Shown here piece after piece: positions 45,751 through 54,539 of a stretch of 64,000 bases of DNA; position 1 is the first letter of the stretch, and every line of letters starts with the position of its first letter. Source of the DNA: Mesonia hippocampi (lineage in GTDB: Bacteria > Bacteroidota > Bacteroidia > Flavobacteriales > Flavobacteriaceae); the NCBI RefSeq assembly GCF_014197445.1, contig NZ_JACIFO010000011.1, forward strand, positions 1 through 64,000, in the 5' to 3' direction. Below the pieces are notes generated by a model that saw only the letters and a list, made by a program, of their open reading frames with translations, was not told where the DNA came from and did not search any database. The translations under genes and the position numbers were made by a program.

Positions 45751-46884
45751 TTATAAACGCTTATCCATTTGTTTTACCATTTTTGATTTCCATACAGCAA
45801 AATCTCCTGCAATAATATGTTTTCTTGCTTCACGTACAAGCCATAGGTAAAAGCCTAAATTATGTATGGTGGCAATTTGTTTTCCTAGCAATTCGTTTAC
45901 TTTAAATAAGTGCCTTAGGTATGCTTTAGAGTATTCGGTATCTACCCAAGTTATATTCATATCATCTATAGGAGAAAAATCGGTTTCCCACTTTTTATTT
46001 TTTATATTTATGGTTCCTTCTGCGGTAAAAAGCATTCCGTTTCGGGCGTTACGTGTAGGCATTACACAGTCAAACATATCTACTCCTAAAGCTATGTTTT
46101 CCAATATATTTATAGGTGTTCCTACTCCCATTAAGTAACGTGGTTTGTCTTCTGGCAAAATGGCATTTACCACTTCTGTCATGGCATACATTTCTTCGGC
46201 TGGCTCTCCTACAGAAAGTCCTCCTATGGCATTCCCTACGGCTCCAGCTTCTGCAATATATTCGGCAGATTGTTTTCGCAAATCTTTATAAGTACTTCCT
46301 TGAACTATAGGAAATAGGTTTTGCTCATACCCGTACAAAGGCTGGGTTTTATTGGTAAAGTGTTCTATACACCTATCTAACCATCTATGGGTGCGGTGCA
46401 TAGAGTTTTTGGCGTATGTATAATCACATGGGTATGGGGTACATTCATCAAAAGCCATAATAATATCGGCTCCTATTTCTCGTTGGATTTCCATAACATT
46501 TTCTGGTGTAAAAAAATGATACGAACCATCGATGTGTGATTTAAATTTTACACCTTCCTCTTTTATCTTTCTATTAGCTGCTAGAGAATAAACTTGATAG
46601 CCACCACTATCGGTAAGGATGTTTCTATCCCAATTCATAAACTTATGCAAACCTCCTGCTTGCCGTAATACCTTGGTTTCTGGACGTAAATACAAATGGT
46701 AGGTATTTCCTAAAATAATATCAGGGTTTATATCTTGTTTTAATTCTCGCTGATGTACACCTTTTACCGTAGCAACGGTTCCCACAGGCATAAATATTGG
46801 GGTTTCAATAACTCCATGATCGGTAGTAATACTTCCCGCACGAGCTTTAGACCCTTGATCTTTTGCTAATAGACTAAACTTCAT
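45751..46884 (-). CDS. tgt: tRNA-guanine transglycosylase without the usual zinc cysteines
   Basis: A 377-residue TIM-barrel enzyme that exchanges guanine 34 of tRNA for a queuosine precursor. Catalytic and substrate segments are present: LTDSGGYQVYSL, MAFDECTPY, GGLSVGEP and the nucleophile region GVDMFDCVMPTRNARNG. E. coli Tgt binds zinc through CxCxxC just before YSRAYLHHL. Here the matching stretch is NITWVDTEYSKAYLRHL, so all three Cys are replaced; the distal His (TIHNL) remains. Length and other motifs are normal, so activity is likely kept. Confidence 0.94.
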   Translation of the reverse strand: MKFSLLAKDQGSKARAGSITTDHGVIETPIFMPVGTVATVKGVHQRELKQDINPDIILGNTYHLYLRPETKVLRQAGGLHKFMNWDRNILTDSGGYQVYSLAANRKIKEEGVKFKSHIDGSYHFFTPENVMEIQREIGADIIMAFDECTPYPCDYTYAKNSMHRTHRWLDRCIEHFTNKTQPLYGYEQNLFPIVQGSTYKDLRKQSAEYIAEAGAVGNAIGGLSVGEPAEEMYAMTEVVNAILPEDKPRYLMGVGTPINILENIALGVDMFDCVMPTRNARNGMLFTAEGTINIKNKKWETDFSPIDDMNITWVDTEYSKAYLRHLFKVNELLGKQIATIHNLGFYLWLVREARKHIIAGDFAVWKSKMVKQMDKRL

Positions 46885-46962
46885 AAAAATCTTTCTGTAA
46901 GCAGCAAAGATAGCTAAATCTTTAAATTATTATACTGATGTATTTAGCTTTTGAAACTGAAT

Positions 46963-47583
46963 TTACATTTTCTTTCCTAAAAACCGAACAACACCTCCTT
47001 TTCCTATATGCCCGTCACCTTCATTAAGCATTGTTTCTGTTTCTAACAACTCTATAATTTCATAATTAGAAAAGGTCTCTTTTAGCTCTTTATCAGATAG
47101 TAAAAAATCTTTTTGTTGAGGCCCACCTACATTCGGATTCACTTTCTGGTAAGCTTCATGTCCTACCCTAAACGCTTCTAAAATAATATACCCACCGCTT
47201 TTAAGGTATGTATCTAAAAGTTTATGATAGGTTTCGCGTATATTTTTAGGAAAATGAGCATAAATCAACGCAATGGCATCAAACCTTTGTGGTTTATATC
47301 CTAATGTAGGAAGCAATCCGTTTTTATAGTCGATTTCTACTTGATTCTCCTTTGCCAATCGCATAGCTTTTTTTCTTCCTTCTTCGCTTATATCAAACGC
47401 GGCTACCTCCCAGCCTTTTTTCGCAGCATAAACCGCATTACGCCCTTCTCCTTCTGCTCCACATAAAATTTTTCCCACAGGTAGGTTTTCTAACTTCTCT
47501 GCTAGGTATAAATTAGGTGTTTTCCCGTAGGCATATTCTTCTGTACTAAACTTAGTATTCCATTTTTCTGTCCAAGCATCCAT
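46963..47583 (-). CDS. SAM-dependent methyltransferase (class I)
   Basis: A 206-residue methyltransferase similar in layout to TehB/thiopurine-type enzymes. The SAM loop is LCGAEGEGRNAVYAAKKGW, followed by AAFDISEEGRKKAMRLA and FDAIALIYAHFP. An in-frame ATG further upstream (47607, MIFLKEKIM) is possible, but MDAWTEKWN at 47583 is the typical family N-terminus. The substrate is unknown; tellurite or small-molecule detoxification is possible. Confidence 0.83.
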   Translation of the reverse strand: MDAWTEKWNTKFSTEEYAYGKTPNLYLAEKLENLPVGKILCGAEGEGRNAVYAAKKGWEVAAFDISEEGRKKAMRLAKENQVEIDYKNGLLPTLGYKPQRFDAIALIYAHFPKNIRETYHKLLDTYLKSGGYIILEAFRVGHEAYQKVNPNVGGPQQKDFLLSDKELKETFSNYEIIELLETETMLNEGDGHIGKGGVVRFLGKKM

Positions 47584-47735
47584 AATTTTTTCTTTCAAAA
47601 ATATCATTTTTTATTCGCCTAAAACAATCTAAAATAATGAAACACCAACTTTGCCTAAAGAAATACATACCAAATATTTTATATAAACCCCCAAATAAAG
47701 TATTTTTGCCTATACCAAGATAATTTTAAAAAATC

Positions 47736-48581
47736 ATGCCACAAACACAACAACTTAACGATTTTGTTACACAAGTACGCCGAGATATACTTAGGCAAGT
47801 CCACCAAGTAAATTCAGGGCATCCAGGAGGTTCCCTTGGCTGTGCCGAATTTTTCACTGCTTTATACCAAGAAGTAATGGAATATTCGACCAAATTTACC
47901 ATGGATGGAAACAACGAAGATATTTTTGTACTCTCTAACGGTCATATCTCTCCTGTTTTTTATAGCGTTTTAGCACGTAGCGGATTCTTTCCGGTAGAAG
48001 AATTAAACACTTTTAGAAAGTTAAATTCTCGTCTGCAAGGGCATCCTACCACACACGAAAACCTTCCTGGTGTAAGAATAGCTTCTGGCTCTTTAGGGCA
48101 AGGCCTATCTGTTGCTTTAGGAATTGCACAAACCAAAAAGCTTAATAAAGATACTAAACTGGTGTACTCGTTACACGGTGATGGCGAATTGCAAGAAGGA
48201 CAAAACTGGGAAGCCATTATGTATGCTGCGGCAAATAACGTAGATAATATAATTGCTACGGTAGATTATAACCAACAGCAAATAGACGGCTCTACAGACG
48301 ATGTACTTAGCCTAGGAAACCTTAAAGCTAAATTTGAAGCCTTTGGTTGGCACGTACTTGAAGTAGAAAAAGGAAACGATATCACCCAAGTTATCGAAGG
48401 TTTAAAACAAGCAAAAGCAGCAACTGGAAAAGGAAAACCCGTTTGCATATTGCTTAAAACCGTTATGGGGAATGGAGTAGATTTTATGATGCATACACAC
48501 GAATGGCATGGTAAAGCTCCTAGCGATGAACAATTAGAAAATGCCCTTACACAAAACCCAGAAACTTTAGGAGATTACTAA
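47736..48581 (+). CDS. Transketolase, N-terminal (ThDP-binding) subunit
   Basis: A 281-residue polypeptide equal to the first third of transketolase. It has the HPGGSLGCAEFFTALYQE segment, GHPTTHENLPGVRIASGSLGQGLSVALG and the thiamine-diphosphate motif HGDGELQEGQNWE. The pyrimidine-binding and C-terminal domains are in the next gene, 22 bases downstream. Together they move two-carbon units in the pentose phosphate pathway. Such split transketolases are known in many bacteria and archaea. Confidence 0.94.
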   Translation: MPQTQQLNDFVTQVRRDILRQVHQVNSGHPGGSLGCAEFFTALYQEVMEYSTKFTMDGNNEDIFVLSNGHISPVFYSVLARSGFFPVEELNTFRKLNSRLQGHPTTHENLPGVRIASGSLGQGLSVALGIAQTKKLNKDTKLVYSLHGDGELQEGQNWEAIMYAAANNVDNIIATVDYNQQQIDGSTDDVLSLGNLKAKFEAFGWHVLEVEKGNDITQVIEGLKQAKAATGKGKPVCILLKTVMGNGVDFMMHTHEWHGKAPSDEQLENALTQNPETLGDY

Positions 48582-48603
48582 AAAACACTCAGAAACTTTA
48601 GAC

Positions 48604-49557
48604 ATGAAAAAATATCAAGATACAGGAAAAAAAGATACACGCTCAGGATTTGGTGCAGGACTAGAGGAGTTAGGAAAAAGCAATCCTAATGTTGTAGCGC
48701 TTTGTGCAGACCTTACTGGCTCATTAAAAATGGATGCCTTTAAGAAAAACCATCCCGAACGCTTTTTTCAAGTAGGAATTGCCGAAGCCAACATGATTAG
48801 TATGGCAGCAGGAATGACTATTGGCGGAAAAATTCCGTTTACAGGAACATTCGCAAACTTTTCTACAGGACGTGTTTACGACCAGATTAGGCAAAGTGTA
48901 GCTTATTCTGGTAAAAATGTAAAAATATGCGCTTCGCACGCAGGGCTAACCCTTGGAGAAGACGGAGCAACACACCAAATTCTTGAAGATTTAGGATTGA
49001 TGAAAATGCTTCCAGGAATGACCGTTATCAATACCTGCGACTATAACCAAACCAAAGCAGCCACCATTGCTATTGCCGAATATGACGGCCCTGTTTATTT
49101 ACGTTTTGGAAGACCAAAAGTAGCAAACTTTACTCCTGAAAATCAGAAATTTGAAATCGGAAAAGCCGTACAACTTACCGAAGGAAACGATGTTACCATA
49201 ATTGCTACCGGACACTTAGTTTGGGAAGCTTTATTAGCTGCCGAAAAACTAGAGGAAAACGGAATTACAGCAGAAGTAATCAATATACACACCATAAAAC
49301 CATTAGATAAAGAGGCTATTTTGGCTTCTGTAGCAAAAACAAAATGTGTAGTAACTGCCGAAGAACACAACTATTTAGGCGGCTTAGGAGAAAGTGTGGC
49401 ACGTGTACTTACCGAAAATACACCTTATCCTCAAGAATTTGTTGCTACTAAAGATACATTTGGAGAAAGCGGAACCCCAGCTCAGCTTATGGAAAAATAC
49501 GAAATAGACCATAATGCTATTGAGAAAGCAGTAAACAAAGTACTTAAAAGGAAGTAA
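48604..49557 (+). CDS. Transketolase, C-terminal subunit
   Basis: A 317-residue polypeptide with the pyrimidine-binding domain (VALCADLTGSLKMDAFKKNHPERFFQVGIAEANM in part; catalytic Glu in GIAEANM) and the C-terminal transketolase domain (VTAEEHNYLGGLGE). It completes the enzyme begun by the preceding gene. DXPS-type motifs are similar but the gene pair order and lengths fit split transketolase. Confidence 0.94.
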   Translation: MKKYQDTGKKDTRSGFGAGLEELGKSNPNVVALCADLTGSLKMDAFKKNHPERFFQVGIAEANMISMAAGMTIGGKIPFTGTFANFSTGRVYDQIRQSVAYSGKNVKICASHAGLTLGEDGATHQILEDLGLMKMLPGMTVINTCDYNQTKAATIAIAEYDGPVYLRFGRPKVANFTPENQKFEIGKAVQLTEGNDVTIIATGHLVWEALLAAEKLEENGITAEVINIHTIKPLDKEAILASVAKTKCVVTAEEHNYLGGLGESVARVLTENTPYPQEFVATKDTFGESGTPAQLMEKYEIDHNAIEKAVNKVLKRK

Positions 49558-49584
49558 ATTATCAATTAAAAAATAAAATACGCT

Positions 49585-50505
49585 ATGAAAAAAAATTACA
49601 TTCTATCATCACTTGCTTCTTTACTATTATCTGGTTTTGCCTTTGCCCAAACCCAAATATCTTTTGAAAGTTCAGAGGGTTTTACCTTAACCAGTATACA
49701 TACCCAAAATGCTTGGGAAGTGTCTGAAGGCAGCGACGGAGTATTACAAAATCAAATAATCTCAGATGAGCAAGCCAGCGACGGAAGTTTTTCTTTTAAA
49801 AACAGTCATGAAGATGCTTTCGGATCGCAATGGCTACCTATATTTGGTGCTGCAAAAGCCTTTGATACACCACGTGACTATAAAGACTTGGTAATTTCTT
49901 ACGATATTTATATCACCGAACAAAATGGAGCAGATTTTGAATTTACTGCTTATGCAGAAGGTCAAGAAGTATTTTCTCCTGTTGCAGGTATAGGTTTAGA
50001 AAATCGCGGCTATATTTATGTAATTGTCGACGAGAATTACGGAACAGAATACACCGATGAGTCTATTGCTTGGAACATTAATACCTGGCATAACATAAAA
50101 ATAGAAATTACAGAAAACAACATTAAGTATTACCTAGATAATAATTTAATTTATACAGGAAACAATTTCACGCAATTAGACGTATACGGCATTAACATGC
50201 TTCATAATAATTACGGCGGAAGTGCTTACTATGACAATATCAACATAGAAGAAGGCACATTAAATACTCAACAAAACAAGCTTGATTCTTTTTCATTTTA
50301 CCCAAATCCGGCTAAAGATTATATCCATATAACTTCTGCAGGTAACAGCATCGAAAATGTTAAAGTATTCTCAATTACAGGAAAAGAAATAATAAACTCG
50401 GTGCATAAAAGTTTTATTAATACAAGTGCTTTAAATAAAGGTACGTATTTACTAGAAGTAACACAAAACGGAAACACAACTAGAAAACTTTTTATTAAAG
50501 AATAA
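49585..50505 (+). CDS. Secreted protein with T9SS type A sorting domain
   Basis: A 306-residue secreted protein. A signal peptide (ending FAFAQ) precedes a lectin-like beta-sandwich (about 25-225, ISFESSEGFTLTS ... AYYDNINIEEG). The last 75 residues are a type IX secretion sorting domain: FYPNPAKDYIHI, VKVFSITGKEI, LNKGTYLLEV and a final KLFIKE. It should be exported by the Por/Gld machinery and fixed to the cell surface or released. No catalytic motif was seen. Confidence 0.87.
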   Translation: MKKNYILSSLASLLLSGFAFAQTQISFESSEGFTLTSIHTQNAWEVSEGSDGVLQNQIISDEQASDGSFSFKNSHEDAFGSQWLPIFGAAKAFDTPRDYKDLVISYDIYITEQNGADFEFTAYAEGQEVFSPVAGIGLENRGYIYVIVDENYGTEYTDESIAWNINTWHNIKIEITENNIKYYLDNNLIYTGNNFTQLDVYGINMLHNNYGGSAYYDNINIEEGTLNTQQNKLDSFSFYPNPAKDYIHITSAGNSIENVKVFSITGKEIINSVHKSFINTSALNKGTYLLEVTQNGNTTRKLFIKE

Positions 50506-50524
50506 TAACTCTAACACAAACATT

Positions 50525-51115
50525 ATGAAAAAGTCTTTTTTTATTCTTATTGCCATTTTTATCAGCAGTGTAGGATTAGCGCAAACAGAATCTACTTGGG
50601 GAGTTAAAGCCGGGTTAAACTACAACTCAAATGGAGATTTACGCACCATAGATGAAGAAATTAGTGCCGATGGGCGTACTGGTTATCATTTTGGAGTTTT
50701 CGGGAAAATAGATTTACCAATTATCTATTTAAGACCAGAACTTGTTTACACCTCTACTAAAAGTAAATATGATAACTATAACGGAGCTAGCTTCGATATG
50801 CAAAAGCTAGATCTTCCTGTATTGGTAGGAATTGATATTGTAGGCCCTTTAAGTGTTTTTGCTGGACCTTCATTTCAATACATTATCGATGAGGATTTTT
50901 CTAATGCGCGTGTAGAAGAAATAAAAAACGACATTAGTGTTGGTTTCAACATAGGTGCTGCGGTAAGCTTAGGAAGAATTGGGATAGACCTTAGGTACGA
51001 ACGTGGTTTCTCTGATAATGAAGCGAAATTAATTCATGATGAAATTAACACTGGAAGCTTAACTTTAGACACAAGACCTTCTCAAGTTATCTTGAGTTTA
51101 TCTCTAGGTTTTTAA
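50525..51115 (+). CDS. PorT-like outer-membrane beta-barrel protein
   Basis: A 196-residue exported protein; signal peptide 1-19 (ending GLAQ). The rest is a Bacteroidota outer-membrane barrel of the OMP_b-brl_2 kind: WGVKAGLNYNSNGDL, YLRPELVYTSTKSKYD, GPLSVFAGPSFQYI and a final LSLSLGF. It lies 19 bases after the T9SS cargo gene and is likely co-transcribed. The function is unknown. Confidence 0.82.
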   Translation: MKKSFFILIAIFISSVGLAQTESTWGVKAGLNYNSNGDLRTIDEEISADGRTGYHFGVFGKIDLPIIYLRPELVYTSTKSKYDNYNGASFDMQKLDLPVLVGIDIVGPLSVFAGPSFQYIIDEDFSNARVEEIKNDISVGFNIGAAVSLGRIGIDLRYERGFSDNEAKLIHDEINTGSLTLDTRPSQVILSLSLGF

Positions 51116-51138
51116 AACAAAGTTTTTAGTTAAAAATA

Positions 51139-51174
51139 AAAAAGGAGGCTTGAAATATTTCAAGCCTCCTTTTT
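51139..51174. terminator. Bidirectional terminator
   Basis: A perfect 36-base palindrome with arm AAAAAGGAGGCTTGAAAT, between the barrel gene and the converging C1 peptidase gene. Confidence 0.88.
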
Positions 51175-51198
51175 CTTGCAATAAAACTAAACTACTTA

Positions 51199-52383
51199 TT
51201 AAGATTTACGCTTTTTAAGCAATTGTTTGGGCATTCCGTTTTTATTAACCAACAAAGCAGTAGTTTTGTATTGTACAAAATTCTTAGTTACATAAAGGTA
51301 CCCTTTATAATCGTTAGATTCTCCCCAAGAATTCTTTATAATATAGTATGCCTTCCCATCTTGATCTTTAGCCAAACCAACTATTTGCATTCCGTGGTCA
51401 TCTGTAGTTGTATAGTTATCAAAAGCTTCTGCACGCATATCTATCGTAATTTCTCGCTCTGGTTTAGGCCCATCAAACAAGGTTTTACGCTCCTCGTTGC
51501 TCATGTCTCTATAGTCTTTTTCAGGAACAAAAGCCACTCCGTTTTTCCAGCTAAAGTATTTTTCGCTTACATCGGTAGCCCAACCTATGGTATAACCTTT
51601 ATCTAAAGCATTGTCTATAATATCGGTAAGATCTGTCATGCTTACATTATAGGCATAATCAAAGCTCCAGTTATCTGGCACAGGGAAAAACACATCGGTA
51701 TACAAAGGTTCGTAAGCTAAATTCACTACCTCTATATAATTACTAGCTTCTAAACCTACCACCTCTTTTGCAAAGCTTTTTGGGGTATATTTTTTTCCAT
51801 TATAAGTAAAAGTTTCTGGAACTTCTCCTAAATAACTATCTAAAGCTGCGGTAAAAGCTGTAATCCAATTTGGGGTAAGCTGACCGTTTTTATTGGCAAT
51901 TACGCCATCCAACATTCCTTTCAATACAGCTTGCATTTCTCCAAACCTATTAATATCTGTTCCGTAATTTAAACCGGTATAAACTTCTTCAGGTAAAGCG
52001 CCATATTTTTCATAAATATTAATTACATCATGCAAAGCTCCACCATCTCCATAGTTTAAACTTCCGTGCATACGTACATAATTAATAGCTTTCTCGATAT
52101 AAGTGCAACGAGCGGTATAAATCTCAGAAATATCTACAGGTTCTTTACCTGCTTTTATCATTTCTGATTCTAGAAAAGAATTTCCAGAGTAGCTCCAACA
52201 AGTTCCGCTACTTCCTTGGTTTTTAACCGAAGTGGTGGCAAGGTTAATAATCGGAGTAAAAACAAATCCTTCTTTTGCAGCTTTACTTTGGTTTTCTTTT
52301 AAAGAAGCGATTAAGTCGTCTTGCGCAAAAGCACCTATACTTAGCATAACTGCTAACCCAAGACTCATTATTTTTTTCTTCAT
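51199..52383 (-). CDS. C1-family cysteine peptidase (aminopeptidase C/bleomycin hydrolase type), exported
   Basis: A 394-residue papain-fold peptidase with a signal peptide (ending GAFAQ). Catalytic residues: Gln56 and Cys62 in KNQGSSGTCWSYSGNSFLE, His in TTDDHGMQIVG and Asn in YIIKNSWGESN. The layout follows bleomycin hydrolase, which is usually cytoplasmic, so export is a difference shared by Bacteroidota members. It probably trims peptides in the periplasm or outside the cell. The C-terminus is basic (KKRKS). Confidence 0.9.
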   Translation of the reverse strand: MKKKIMSLGLAVMLSIGAFAQDDLIASLKENQSKAAKEGFVFTPIINLATTSVKNQGSSGTCWSYSGNSFLESEMIKAGKEPVDISEIYTARCTYIEKAINYVRMHGSLNYGDGGALHDVINIYEKYGALPEEVYTGLNYGTDINRFGEMQAVLKGMLDGVIANKNGQLTPNWITAFTAALDSYLGEVPETFTYNGKKYTPKSFAKEVVGLEASNYIEVVNLAYEPLYTDVFFPVPDNWSFDYAYNVSMTDLTDIIDNALDKGYTIGWATDVSEKYFSWKNGVAFVPEKDYRDMSNEERKTLFDGPKPEREITIDMRAEAFDNYTTTDDHGMQIVGLAKDQDGKAYYIIKNSWGESNDYKGYLYVTKNFVQYKTTALLVNKNGMPKQLLKKRKS

Positions 52384-52401
52384 CTTACGTGTATATTTAA
52401 T

Positions 52402-54096
52402 TTAATCTCTAGTTAATTTTTTATATTTTATACGTGTAGGTGTTACATCTGCTCCTAAACGTTTACGTTTATTTTCTTCGTATTCAGAGAAGCTTCCCTC
52501 AAAGAAATAAACTTCAGAGTTTCCTTCAAAAGCTAAAATATGTGTACATACACGGTCTAAAAACCAACGGTCGTGTGAAATAATTACAGCACAACCTGCA
52601 AAGTTCTCTAAACCTTCTTCTAGTGCTCGCAATGTATTTACATCAAGGTCGTTTGTTGGCTCATCTAGCAGCAGCACGTTACCTTCTTCCTTAAGAGTCA
52701 TTGCTAAATGTAAGCGGTTACGCTCACCACCAGACAAAGCACTTACTTTTTTATTTTGTTCGCTTCCGCTAAAATTAAATCGACTTAAATAAGCCCTAGA
52801 ATTTACCTGACGGCCTCCCATCAAAATGAGTTCTTGCTCATCGCTAAAGTTTTGCCAAATGGTTTTATCGGGGTCTATATTGGTATGTGTTTGATCTACA
52901 TAAGCAATTTTTGCTGTATCTCCCACCTCAAAAGAGCCTTTATCAGGTTTTTCTTCCCCCATAATCATTTTAAAAATGGTGGTTTTTCCAGCTCCGTTAG
53001 GACCAATAATCCCTACAATTCCTGCCTGTGGTAAGTTAAAGTTTAAATTTTCATAAAGCAATTTATCGCCAAAAGCTTTACTTACTCCTTTTGCTTCGAT
53101 TACGTTGGTTCCTAAGCGAGGTCCGTTAGGAATGTAAATTTCTAACTTCTCATCTACTTGCTTTTGGTCTTGGTTAAGCAATTTATCGTAATTATTTAAA
53201 CGAGCTTTTTGTTTGGCTTGCCTTCCCTTAGGTGCCATTTTAACCCATTCTAGCTCGCGCTCTAATGTTTTTTGACGTTTAGATGCTGCTTTTTGCTCTT
53301 GTGCTAAACGTTTAGACTTTTGGTCTAACCAAGAAGAGTAATTTCCTTTCCATGGGATACCTTCTCCTCTATCCAGCTCTAATATCCAACCAGCCACATT
53401 ATCTAAAAAGTAACGGTCGTGGGTAACAGCTATTACCGTTCCTTTATACTGTTGTAAATGGTGTTCTAACCAAAGTACCGATTCTGCATCAAGGTGGTTG
53501 GTAGGTTCATCTAATAATAATATATCGGGTTCTTGCAGTAATAATCTACAAAGTGCCACTCGCCTACGTTCTCCTCCAGAAAGCACGGCAATTTTTTTAT
53601 CCGATTCTGGGGTACGCAACGCATCCATCGCAATTTCTAACTTGGTATCTATTTCCCAAGCATTACTAGCGTCTATTTTATCTTGTAATGCTGCTTGCTT
53701 ATCCATTAGTTTCTGCATTTTATCAGCATCTTCATACACTTCTGGTAAAGCAAATTGATCGTTAATAGCATTGTATTCATCTAAAACAGCTATGGTATCG
53801 GCAACTCCTTCTTTTACCACTTCAAGAACAGTTTTTTCCTCGTCTAGCTGTGGCTCCTGCGCCAAATAACCAACCGAATATCCTGAAGAAAATACAACAT
53901 CTCCTTGGTAATTTTTTTCTAAGCCAGCAATAATTTTCAAAAGCGTAGATTTTCCAGAGCCATTTAACCCTAGAATACCAATTTTTGCACCGTAGAAAAA
54001 ACTCAAATAAATATCTTTTAGCACTTGCTTATTAGCACCTTGATAGGTTTTAGAAACCCCAGACATTGAAAAAATAACTTTCTTATCGTCAGCCAT
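52402..54096 (-). CDS. ettA: Energy-dependent translational throttle protein EttA (ABC-F)
   Basis: A 564-residue ABC-F protein with two ATPase domains and no membrane part. It has Walker A GLNGSGKSTLLK and GPNGAGKTTIFK, and signatures LSGGERRRVALCRLL and LSGGERNRLHLAM. The P-site tRNA-interaction linker between the domains is the Lys/Arg-rich ELEWVKMAPKGRQAKQKARL. EttA gates the first elongation step according to the ATP/ADP ratio. Length and motif spacing match the family closely. Confidence 0.95.
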   Translation of the reverse strand: MADDKKVIFSMSGVSKTYQGANKQVLKDIYLSFFYGAKIGILGLNGSGKSTLLKIIAGLEKNYQGDVVFSSGYSVGYLAQEPQLDEEKTVLEVVKEGVADTIAVLDEYNAINDQFALPEVYEDADKMQKLMDKQAALQDKIDASNAWEIDTKLEIAMDALRTPESDKKIAVLSGGERRRVALCRLLLQEPDILLLDEPTNHLDAESVLWLEHHLQQYKGTVIAVTHDRYFLDNVAGWILELDRGEGIPWKGNYSSWLDQKSKRLAQEQKAASKRQKTLERELEWVKMAPKGRQAKQKARLNNYDKLLNQDQKQVDEKLEIYIPNGPRLGTNVIEAKGVSKAFGDKLLYENLNFNLPQAGIVGIIGPNGAGKTTIFKMIMGEEKPDKGSFEVGDTAKIAYVDQTHTNIDPDKTIWQNFSDEQELILMGGRQVNSRAYLSRFNFSGSEQNKKVSALSGGERNRLHLAMTLKEEGNVLLLDEPTNDLDVNTLRALEEGLENFAGCAVIISHDRWFLDRVCTHILAFEGNSEVYFFEGSFSEYEENKRKRLGADVTPTRIKYKKLTRD

Positions 54097-54161
54097 ATTG
54101 TTGTTATAAAAAATTAAAAATTAAAAAAATCGTTCTAAAATATTATATTTCATAAGTTGCT

Positions 54162-54344
54162 CTATACCCGTCCTTTAAGTGCATTAAAAACCCAAGCAAT
54201 AGCAAAAAAACCTATTCCTACAGAGGCAAACCCCCAGCCTGCAACATCGTCATACCTAAAAACACCTAAACCTATAAGTGTTAAGCCTACAATAACCATT
54301 ATCAGTGTTGCCCAAGCCAACACCGTATTCTTATTCATTTTCAT
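54162..54344 (-). CDS. CAL67264-like small membrane protein
   Basis: A 60-residue protein with two transmembrane helices (NTVLAWATLIMVIVGLTLIG; GWGFASVGIGFFAIAWVFNAL), joined by the short loop FRYDDVA. It belongs to a small Flavobacteriaceae-specific family (recognised from memory). ATG 54338 (MNKNT) is an alternative start. Function unknown. Confidence 0.8.
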   Translation of the reverse strand: MKMNKNTVLAWATLIMVIVGLTLIGLGVFRYDDVAGWGFASVGIGFFAIAWVFNALKGRV

Positions 54345-54539
54345 ATTATTCTATATTATTTTCAAGCCAGCGTATAGTTTACGCCAATTTACAAATATCG
54401 TATTATTAGATGGCATTTCTAAAAAATATTATAATTTTCTTTTGTAATTTCGGCCGAGTATTAAATAATTTCGATGTGTAACGAAAATATTTTATTATAT
54501 TTCAGCAATTCTAAAAATATATAAAACGAGTAGATTTCG

